Assembly (NCBI RefSeq): GCF_016808095.1 | Contig: NC_068973.1 | Span: forward strand, 27,446,077-27,510,076 | Reading direction: 5' to 3' | Origin: Vigna angularis | Taxonomy: Eukaryota > Streptophyta > Magnoliopsida > Fabales > Fabaceae | DNA: 64,000 bases | Part shown: in pieces, positions 50,341 through 60,300 of the stretch | Numbering within the stretch: the stretch's first letter is position 1 | Layout: each line of letters starts with the position of its first letter | The notes under the pieces: generated by a model | The model's input: only the letters and a program-made list of their open reading frames with translations | The model's database searches: none | Told to the model about the DNA's origin: nothing | Program-made: the position numbers and the translations under genes

Positions 50341-51039
50341 GTGCCAATGTTTGAGAAAATGGATGATCAACTTCTGGATGCAATGTGTGACAAACTCCAG
50401 CCAGTGCTATACACAGAAGAAAGCTGCATTGTCCGGGAAGGAGATCCTGTTGATGAGATGCTCTTCATAATGCGCGGCAAGCTATTGACTGTAACCACTA
50501 ATGGTGGAAGAACAGGCTTCTTTAACTCTGAATACCTCAAGGCTGGTGACTTTTGTGGAGAGGAACTTCTCACATGGGCTTTAGATCCTCACTCCTCATC
50601 CAACCTTCCCATATCAACTAGGACTGTCCAAACTCTTTCAGAAGTGGAAGCATTTTCTCTAAAAGCCGATGACTTGAAGTTTGTTGCTTCACAGTTCCGG
50701 CGCCTTCATAGTAAGCAACTTCGTCACACTTTCAGGTTTTATTCACAACAATGGCGTACATGGGCTGCATGTTTCATACAAGCAGCGTGGAGGCGTTATA
50801 GTAAAAAGAAGCTGGAAGAGTCTCTGAGGGAAGAAGAGAATCGTTTGCAAGATGCATTAGCCAAAGCAGGTGGTAGCTCACCTAGTCTAGGTGCCACAAT
50901 ATATGCTTCAAGGTTTGCAGCTAATGCACTCAGACTTTTACGTAGAAATAGCACAACAAAGACCAGGGTGCCAGAAAGAATATCACCCATACTGCTGCAG
51001 AAGCCTGCTGAGCCTGATTTTACTTCTGAAGAACAATAG
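50341..51039 (+). pseudogene. Terminal exon of a group-I cyclic-nucleotide-gated channel
   Basis: An uninterrupted frame of about 232 codons starts after AAAG (50338-50341). VPMFEKMDDQLLDAMCDKLQ opens the cyclic-nucleotide-binding domain; GFFNSEYLKAGDFCGEELL holds the phosphate-binding cassette. QLRHTFRFYSQQWRTWAACF leads into the calmodulin-binding helix and IQ motif (IQAAWRRY). The tail is SLGATIYASRFAANALRLLR to the stop. This is the complete C-terminal cytosolic part of a CNGC1-like plasma-membrane cation channel. The six transmembrane helices and pore are absent; upstream lies an unrelated minus-strand fragment. It is most likely a 5'-truncated copy. The perfect frame means recent truncation or continued use cannot be excluded. 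Confidence 0.8.
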
Positions 51040-51934
51040 TTGTAGACGAATAAAGGTTGTGGATGCCTGGTTCTGCAAGACAAGAAAAAAGGATGAAAGT
51101 GAAGGAAATATTAACATGAAAATGACCTTTTTGATAGAGGGCCAAAATGGCATTTCGTTTATTTGTTTTATTTTGTAAGTTAGTGTAACATGTAATGTCT
51201 ATAAAATATAAACTATGAAATTGTATATATATACATCATACATATAAATATACGATTGTTGCAGAAGTCTTTTCATTCGTGAATGAAGCACAAAATGAAC
51301 TATTTTTTCGCATCCTGATTTCTTTATTTCTGCTTGCTGGATGATGGGAGGTGCCTGATATTTCAAACATGAAACGGGAAAATCTTCCATACAATAATTT
51401 TAATGTTGTCTCTACTGTGATACTTGCATTTGGAGAAGTTACTATTATTTTAAAAAATTATTGTTGATGAATATTTCCCGAGGACATGTTCTACTCATTT
51501 TTTTTTCCTAAGTAAATAAATGACAAATGGAAGAAGATTAATTGAATATGGCTAAGAAGAACAACCTCTCTGATTTTATGTAAGAGTATAATAAATGTCT
51601 ATTACTACTGGTATTCTAGATGTTAGACCAACAAGACCATAAACAACTTTTAATAAACTTGCAAACAATTAAATAAGTTTGGTTAAACCTTGAGTTCAAT
51701 ACATTAACAACAACTTTGTTGTATTTGACCTTATCATGTGTACATATGACTTATTTTAATAATAAAAAATTGGATTAAATTTGGATGTATTTAGTTATGT
51801 CCCTAATAAATTTGTATGGTCTATTAAGTACTAAAACTTTTATATTTTTCATTCCGTATTTGCCATTTAATGTTTTTGTTATGTGGATAATGTGGTTATC
51901 TTGTTTCATCATCTTATTTAGTTGTTGCCAACTG
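51040..51934. other. 3' flank of the CNGC fragment
   Basis: AT-rich, probably including the old 3' UTR. No other gene is recognised. Confidence 0.4.
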
Positions 51935-51943
51935 TTTATAATT

Positions 51944-52886
51944 GGTTTAATACCTATTTTGATTCCTAAAGTTTACTAGATTTGTTTAAAGTGATTTTAC
52001 ATTTTTTTTCAGATGTGTATAGTTATTCTATATTTTGTACAAACGGTTCAATTTCGTCTTTTTTACTTACGGCGTTAAAAACAATAACGATATAATTGCC
52101 TCCTAACCAAAACTGAATAAGTTGTCTAATTATTGATTGTGTGACACGTTAAGGTCAATTGACTTGACTATTAAAAGTTGAAGTGATTGGGTAAGACGAA
52201 AGGGTTAGGGTTCGTGCAAGTTCTTCCCATAATTGACCAAGTGGTTGTGGTGAGATAAGAATGACTTCTTCCCAAGATTTCTTTTCTCAATACATGGGAC
52301 AAAAGAATTTCGCATTCCTCACATGGTGGTGGTTGATGGGAAGATGGGATAATCCCTATTTGCAATTGTGGTGATATTGCTATAGAAGACAAACATGGTG
52401 GATTGATGGTGCGAGTTGGGTTTTTGCATATTAGGGGTTTTCTTATTTGGGATTTTAGGTTTTCTGATTTAGGATTTTGGGGTTTTTTGATTTGGGATTT
52501 TAGGGTTTTCTGATTTGGGGGTTTTCTGTTGTGGCTTGGTTGTTGTTCGCGAGAAGAGGATTATCGCGATTAGGGTTTCGCATTCTCAATTTGGGGTTTT
52601 GTGGTGGTTTCTTGCAAGTGGAATCGTAAGCATGGAAGTTTGAACAAATGTTTCTCTCGTTCTTGCAAATCTTGAGGAAAAGGGAATTTGCAATGGTTGT
52701 TCTAGAACGAGGTTACTGGTGACTGTGATTTGGGTATGGTTTACTATTTCAGATTCGTGGTTGCATGAGAGAGAGGAACGAGGAAGCTTTTACGGTGGCT
52801 GACGTGGTGGTGGCCCAAGGAAGATGACGATTGTTGCATTGGTGGTGGGGTTCGAACAAAAAGGATGAGAATTGATTAAGAATAAA

Positions 52887-52955
<69 letters not shown>

Positions 52956-53181
52956 GAAAGAAAAACTTTTAATATTGTCACGTCAATTGATCTCAGTGTG
53001 CCACACAATCAATAACTGTATTCAGTTTTGGCCATGGACAATTATATAGTTAGCTTTTTTAACGCCATAACCAAATAGAACTAACTTGAACATTTTTACA
53101 AAATATGGACATCTAACAAAAAAAGATAAGACCACTTTAAACAAACCTACCAAACCTAAGAATCAAAATAGGTATTAAACA
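51944..53181. mobile_element. Long-TIR Mutator-like element (1.24 kb) with 9-bp target duplication
   Basis: The left end GGTTTAATACCTATTTTGATTC and the right end CAAAATAGGTATTAAAC are inverted. The arms continue about 230 bp (TTTGTTTAAAGTG, ACGGCGTTAAAA, AACTGAATA, ATTGATTGTGTG). TTTATAATT flanks both sides (51935-51943 and 53182-53190). The core, about 52190-52890, is rich in GGGTTTT/GGGATTTTAGG phrases and looks like foreign leader and exon sequence, but I cannot name the parent gene. A (TA)n tract of about 31 units lies at 52889-52951. The same terminal family recurs at 62211-63516. Confidence 0.8.
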
Positions 53182-53190
53182 TTTATAATT

Positions 53191-54601
53191 TTATAATCAC
53201 CACTTATGTTTTCTTTATTTTAAATTCTACAATTTTTTCCTTATTTTAACCTATCTTCAATAACCTTCTCTAGCAACATTCCACTGAATCTTACCTTCGA
53301 TTAATACAATTATTCATCTTTGGTGCAAATGCAAAAGATAATACTTTCAATGGGTTTCTTCCTCCCATAATGAGAATTATGCCAAAAATTATGTGTTTTT
53401 GCTTTCGCATAACCAGTTTTTCAGTTTAATCCCCACCTTCATGTTTTATAATACGTATCTGCGAAACGTGTAACTCAGTTTCAATTCCTTCATGAGGTTT
53501 TCCATATCTCAAAGTGAATAACACTCTTTTACATGCGGAGGTATAAGATTGGTTTGGTGGTAAAATTGGAAAGGAGAAGAAAGATGGTGTATGTTCAATT
53601 CCCTCCATTAATAATTTAGAGATATAAAATTGATTTGAAGGGTCTCAACTAACAAATACTAACACCTAATATTATTGATAAAAAAAAAGCACTTAGAACA
53701 ATAAACTTCTTTACCAGTTAGTGGTCGTAAATTTTTTCAGTGAAGAAATTGCAAACTAAGTTTATCATTTATTGATATGTTGTGAAAAAAAGAGAAATTG
53801 TAGTTATTGAGATCAATAATGAAAATGGTGAGATAAGTGATTCCAAAATGATATAAGACTACAATACTTTTTAAAATTATAAAGTTGAAAAAGTTTATAA
53901 AATTAGGTAAAAAAAATTAATTATGAGATTATGAAATATTAAGATTATAAATTATAAATTATATAATATAAACTTTTAAAAATTTAAAATTGTAATATAA
54001 CCATAAACGACATAACAAGATAATAATAGTCATGTCGTCAAATGATAGAAATTTAATTGAAAAAATAAAATCCTTAAATTCTCATGGGATCACGAAAATT
54101 TAATAAGAACTCAATTTAATATAACCAAATTTATTAAGAACTTAAATCTTAATTAAGTCTAAAAAATAATTTTAACTTTGCACAAATTAAAATTTTACCC
54201 TTACATACATGATATTAAATTTAAAATTTTCCAAACATAACACTCAAAAAAATTAAATATAACCTTGAATCATTTAAACATAAGCTATATAAGTTATAAC
54301 TGTATAAATAATCATTTTTAGATTTAAATTATATAATTTAATTATCTATATAAGACATTTTATTTAAATTATTGTATGTTATGAGTTACTATTCAATTCT
54401 TGAATTTCAATTTATTTATACAAAATTTAACGTAAACAATTTCGTTAAAAACAAGTTATATACACACCAATAGTCCCCACTCTTAGTACAGAAACTTTCA
54501 CCGTTTTTCTCTTACCACTCAGATATTACACACTCCATTCAAAATACCATATGAGACAAGTTTGTAGAAATAAATAATAACATAAATATATAAAAACCAA
54601 C
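53191..54601. other. Intergenic, AT-rich
   Basis: No gene or defined element recognised. Confidence 0.5.
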
Positions 54602-54604
54602 CAT

Positions 54605-55456
54605 CACTAGTACACTCAAGGGATATGGCCTCGTTATTTTCGGTTATAGACACCGATTTCCTAACCGAGGCATATACAGACGAGGTAAAAAGTTTATAAA
54701 TTTCATAAATATAACAGGATCATACAATACAAAAGTGAAAACACAAAAACGAAAAAATCCTTAAGCCCGTGCTCTACTCCTTCTTCACCGTGAGGTTGCG
54801 AACGACCAACAGCCACCGCCAACAGCCGGGCCTTCATATCTGTAGATCTGAGATTTTTCACCGCCAAAAGCCACCGCCAACAGCCACCGCTGCTCTTCAC
54901 TCCAGAGACGGGGCCGCTTGCACAGGCGAGGTGGTGGTGGCTCCTTGTAGCGGCGGGGCAGCGGCGGGGTCGCTTGCTCTTCGCTCCAGAGACGCAATGG
55001 CAGGTGAGGTAGAAGCTGCACTCGAGCCGTCGCCCAGAACGAGGTGGTGGTGGCTCCCGGCAGTGGCGAGGCAGCAGCGGGGCAGCGGCGGGGCAACGGC
55101 GGGGTTTTCTCGAAGTGGAGATTGGAACGAGAGAGAAGTGAGATTGGAACGAGAGAGAAGTGAGAAAAATAAAAGGAAAAAGAGGTAGCTGCTAGGTTTT
55201 CTCGAAATGGATCAGTCCAAGCCCAAGATATATGCCTCGGTCCATCTGTTAACCGAGGCAGTAACTTTTTCACCTGAGGTATATACCTCGGTCCATTCTG
55301 TTAACCGAGTCAGTATGCCTTTTAGACACCGGTTGTTTAGCAACCGAGGCATATAATGATTTAAAAATTACAGCCCTGCCACCGCGTCTGATACGCTTCG
55401 ATTCCGAAAAAACCGAAGCATAATATACGAGTTAAAAATGCAATTTTTTACTAGTG
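54605..55456. mobile_element. Non-autonomous CACTA (En/Spm) element with GC-rich cargo
   Basis: The left terminus is CACTAGTACACTC. The right terminus TTTTTTACTAGTG complements to CACTAGTAAAAAA. A 3-bp duplication CAT flanks both sides (54602-54604, 55457-55459), as expected of CACTA elements. Subterminal repeats built on AACCGAGGCATAT and its complement occur at 54660 and repeatedly between 55220 and 55430. The core (54780-55190) is strikingly GC-rich, with GCCACCGCCAACAGC and GGCAGCGGCGGGG repeats, and has long open frames on both strands that reflect composition. It may be captured coding DNA. No transposase is present. Confidence 0.8.
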
Positions 55457-57060
55457 CATTTATATAAAAAAATATGAAAAAAGTAGGTAAGTTGCGTAAA
55501 AATGTAACTAAAACCTCATAAATAAAAAAAGAAACCATGATTACATAAATATAAACATAATAGTTAAGGAACAAATTGTAATTATGACATTTTTTAATTT
55601 ATATATTAATCAGTGAAACAAAATTAATTTTATTATATAACCTTTCAAACATAGCATTCAAAAATATAAAAACATAATATTAAAAATATTTAAACAAAAT
55701 ATAATTTTAAGATGTTTAGATATAAGTCATATTTAAATAATATTATAATTATATTTTGTGACATTAATCTTAATTTAAATTATAAAAAATAATGCTTACC
55801 AAAATAATAAGAAATAGAAAAGTGTCTTTATTAAGAGATCATATAGTAATCCTGAATAAGAATACATAATTCTGAATAAGATGGAACTTCTTCCTCTGTT
55901 TCGATAATTTCATTTTATACATTCATAAAATTTTGTATTTTAAGATTACATAATTCAAAATATAAATTTGATATTATGAAATATAAAATATGAAATATAT
56001 TTATATTTGGAATTATACGCTCAAAAAAATGTATGGCTATAAGTACAAAAAATTTATGGCATATAGAATCTCTTCTTCAAAGTCTCCCTTATCTAAAAGT
56101 TCTAATTTTATTCTCTTTGTATTTAAGAATATTTTTGGAAATATTCTAAAATATACCATTGGAAAATAAATTTTATATTTTGAATTATACAATATGAAAT
56201 ATAAAATAAAAAATATATTCTGAATTATACAATTTGAAACACAAATTTCTCATTTTGTATGGTATAATTAAAAAAAAATAGTGTGGAGAGAATTAAATGT
56301 GGGAAAAGAGGGGTTATGGCTAACCATGAGTTGAACCTAGTTGGGTTGAAAAATTTTCTGTCATTTTAAATGTGGAATAAATTAAATTTGACACACTTAA
56401 TTCAAAGGTTAAACCGGTTTGTACTGGGTTGAATCATTCATAACTCACTTGCAACACTTTATTAGTTTTTTCTACCATTCTTTATAGGTTTTTAACTATA
56501 ATTATTTATTAGTTCTGATTATATAAGTCTACAATTTGATATTTTTAAATATTATAATGTTGTTTAGTTTGAATAGTTTGGATGTTTAATTTATTATTTC
56601 TTTGCAAGTTATTTACATTGATACTTTAATTTTTAACTACTATCTTTATAATAAAGGTTAAATATATTTTTGATTTTTTGACTTTTAGTGAAAATTAAAA
56701 TTAGTCTCTTTGAAACTTTGATTCAATTTAGTTCCTCAACTTTAAAAATATGTTAATTTTGTCTTTTTAACCAAATTTTATTAAGTTTATTTGATATTTA
56801 AAACGATAATAGTATTTAATATGAATTGCATAAAATGTATTTGTTTTACTTATATCATCTTAATTTTGTTTACATCAAATACTTTTAAAAATAAATAAAA
56901 ATATTCAAAGACAAAAAGTATTTGTTTTACTTATATCATCTTAATTTTGTCCTTTTAAAATTATATTATTTAAATCACAATTCTATAGTAATTTTTAACT
57001 ACGATAATCATTCAAAATTTTGAATTGTAGAAATTTATAAATGTAAATGTACCAAGGTGC
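55457..57060. other. Intergenic, with a common legume-type dispersed repeat
   Basis: AT-rich. 56655-56960 (AAAGGTTAAATATATTTTTG, TTTAGTTCCTCAACTTTAAA, TTAACCAAATTTT) looks like one arm of a dispersed long-TIR repeat family. TTTGTTTTACTTATATCATC occurs twice (56840, 56924). No gene. Confidence 0.4.
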
Positions 57061-57111
57061 CCCTATCCTAACTAACCGCGCGTAGTCACTGAAGGAACGT
57101 TCTTGCTGCGA

Positions 57112-57309
57112 GTATTCTTGTTTCATTTTTTCGGTTTCTCTCTCAGTGCCTCCTCCACACCACTGCCCTCCTTTACTACACTGCGTTTTCTTATTTCATT
57201 TTTTCTGTTTCTCTGTCAGTACCTCCTCCACACCACTGCCCTCCTTCACTACACTGCGTTTTCTTATTTCATTTTTTCTGTTTCTCTGTCAGTGCCTCCT
57301 CCACACCAC
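57112..57309. repeat. 73-bp tandem repeat in the kinase 5' leader
   Basis: CAGTGCCTCCTCCACACCAC recurs at 57144, 57217 (one change) and 57290, a 73-bp period with about 2.7 copies. Each unit also has CACTGCGTTTTCTTATTTCA. The array ends 24 bp before the start codon at 57333, so it lies in the promoter or 5' UTR. The copies are nearly identical, hence recent. Confidence 0.9.
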
Positions 57310-57332
57310 TAGTGACGAAAAATCTGAGAAAG

Positions 57333-60300
57333 ATGAGCCAGTACTGCATTTACGAAGTTATTGGTCTCGGCGGATACTCAGTAAGTTCTTTCCTCTTTAT
57401 TCTATTTCCACTTTCTTTCTAGAGCTCTTATAGGTAATGTAACTCACTGATCACTCTTTCTCTTTCTTTAATATTCGCAGACCATTTACAGAGGCCAAAA
57501 AAAGAATACTAAGAACACTGACGAGTATTTCGCTGTCAAGAAAGTGCATAAGTCACAGGAACCTGAGGTTTTAGAAGAGGTAGTGATTAAAACTGATTTA
57601 GTGTGCTTCCCTGTTTTTCTTGTTTTTTCAATAATAAGCCTGTTACTGCTATAATGTTTTAGTTTGCAACAGATTAATTTTCATGAGATATAAGTCCCAC
57701 TTCTTCTCTTATAATTTTTGTTGAGATACAAGGCCCATGTTTGTAAGTTTTCCTGATTTAATGCAAGCAGAAATTCTTTGTTTTAGGGGATTGCTTCTCA
57801 TGATCATGGCCAGAAAACCATCTTTGTTTGCTTAGTTTTCTGATTTATTGGTATAGTTTTAAGATACTAAAATTATATTTCTTCTTCTTGATTGATTAGA
57901 ATTACATTTGCTTTATATTAGAAGAAATGACTAAAACCTTTTAATTACAGACAACGAAAACTCTCACAAACACCTACTCTCTGCTAAGCGCAAAAACGTG
58001 TAAACACACTCAAAAGTTTGTTGTCGGGAAGGTGCAAGTAAATACAAATTTTCCCATAAACAAATTAATGTAAAAAAAGAGAGAGATTAGAATGATCCAT
58101 ATAACTTGAAAAAAAAGGTCAGAATTTTGATCTCTATAAATTGAGCCTAATTGGAATGGGAGGTAACACTGATATTTTTTGTTTTACGTTTTTCATTCTA
58201 AAATTGAAAAACAATAGGGTGATTATTTTTTGAAGATAAACTAACCCAAACACATATTAAATAAAAAATAAATAATTAAATAGAAAATAAATTAATACCT
58301 TTAGATCCCACTCAAGCCCGTCTATGACCACTCGAATAAAAAGGCTGGTGACATGTTGGTCAGTCAATTTTGAACCAAAAGGCATTGCTGATTTTTATTA
58401 ACAGAAATTGGAGGAATAATCTGGCATCAGAACCTGAGAAACCCCGTTGCCTATGCCCAACCCCTGAAACTGCCCGATAGATTCATTGGACAACATTTCG
58501 GACATATCATAGGAAATGTCTAGATCAAATTGGAAGTAGCCACATTAGATGAGAGTGAATGCATATGTGGCATTTGCGTGGCCTGAAATGCATTCTGTCC
58601 ATGTGGTGAATGATGTGAGAAGAACGGTCCTTGAGAATATGTAAGCTGATGCATTCCCAAGCCATAGTTATCAGCGGGCATCGCTATCTCTCCTGTTGCA
58701 ATCCGCAGCCTATCGACTTCTTTCTTCAGTGCTTCATTTAGAGCTGTGCATTTTACAATTTTTGGAGGCAGGGGGTTGAAGTCGTGAACATTAGTCATAA
58801 ATAACAATACATTAGCTGAACGTTTAACATAACAGAAACACTAATAGTGGTATATCAAAGATAACCAAGATATATGTTACACATTTCAAATATAAACGTG
58901 TAACTATCTAGTAGCAAGTGGAAACATGATAGCTTTTCTATGAAAGAACGTACCATCACACAACTTAGCTTGTTGTTTCATGGCTTGTAGCCTAAGGTTC
59001 AACTCCGTATTTTCAGAACTCAGACCAGTTGTATCTCTCTGAAAAAGATGTTTAAGAAAGAACTAGTCTCAGGTAGCATAACATGAAGCCACCCTAAAAT
59101 GTATTGAGTTTAATGAATTTGAAACAAAGTGCAATAAAGGAAACAAACGCAAATTAATAAGCGAAGACAAAATCACCATGGGGTAAGTTACGGTTCATGC
59201 CTGACATTGAGAAAGCAGCCTACTCAAAATTTAACAGAGCAATTAAAGCAAATCCAACAGGAAAGGAATCCTATCATATCACCTGATCATCATGTCACAG
59301 AGACAATGAATTACCGCACAAAGGGATAGAACGGGGTGTGACTAGCTACCTACTGTGTAGATGCGAATGTGAGTTATGTGTCATGGATGCAACTAAACGT
59401 GGGATATTGGAATAAATTCTAGCTGTAAAACGCAAGGACAACCAAAAAGAACATGTATTACTAGAAAATACTAAGGGGCATTTTGAAGAACTTAGGGAAA
59501 TTGATAGGACTTTAAAGGTGTATGTTAGGAGGAATAATTCAAATAAGAAGTTACATGACAGTTAAGAGGGGTTGGACGATTTAGGGGAGTGGTTAGTAAG
59601 GTAGTTTTTATGTAATATGGGTTTCTTTTAAGGAGGGAACGGTTCCTCCTGTGGGTAATTTTGTTATTTTGGACAAGGTGTTTCCTATAAGAAGGGATCT
59701 ACTTCCCTTGGATGTTGTTGAATCTCTTCTCAATTTCGTGTTTCCTTAATTCAAGTGCTAATTTACGTTACATTATAAGATCTGAGTGTTTAATTCTTAT
59801 ATTATATCAGAAAACTGGTTTCGTGCTTCCTAGAAACCTAACAATTTGGTCCGACCTGCCGTATCCAACAACACTAAGAGAATCATGGAAGGTAGAATGA
59901 GCACGTTAAGAGGACAATGGAGGAGACAAAGGAGGAATCCAAAGCCAATTTTCAAAGGATTAGTGAAATCATGGATGATGTGATGCGCAAACTTAAGAAT
60001 ATTGAAAAGGGTTATGAAGGAAGCAAAGATTCTGTAAATGGGGATATAATAGGAAGGAGAGAAGATGTTAGGTTTCTGAGTAGGAAACCTAATTAACCAC
60101 GATCACAGTAGGCAGAAAAGATAATGAAAGAATGAATTTCTCTTATGTAAACAAGGATAATTGAGAGCATAACCTCCCTCACAGGAGCATAACCTCCCTC
60201 ATAGGACTGTAGCCGCCTGTCAACAAACTCAATAATCAAAACATAACCCTAACAATAGCATCTAGCTCTACTTATATTAAATATTTCCCACCCAACTTAT

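Noticed and set aside
52300..52400. Possible second GRF zinc finger (a C-x-C-G-like phrase read with a frameshift)
   Set aside because: Only a few residues fit, a frameshift is needed, and the downstream sequence does not resemble the domain.
54769..55273. Overlapping frames of 139 and 162 aa on opposite strands in the CACTA core
   Set aside because: Both are open mainly because the GC-rich repeats lack stop codons. Neither shows a domain, and neither has splice or promoter context.
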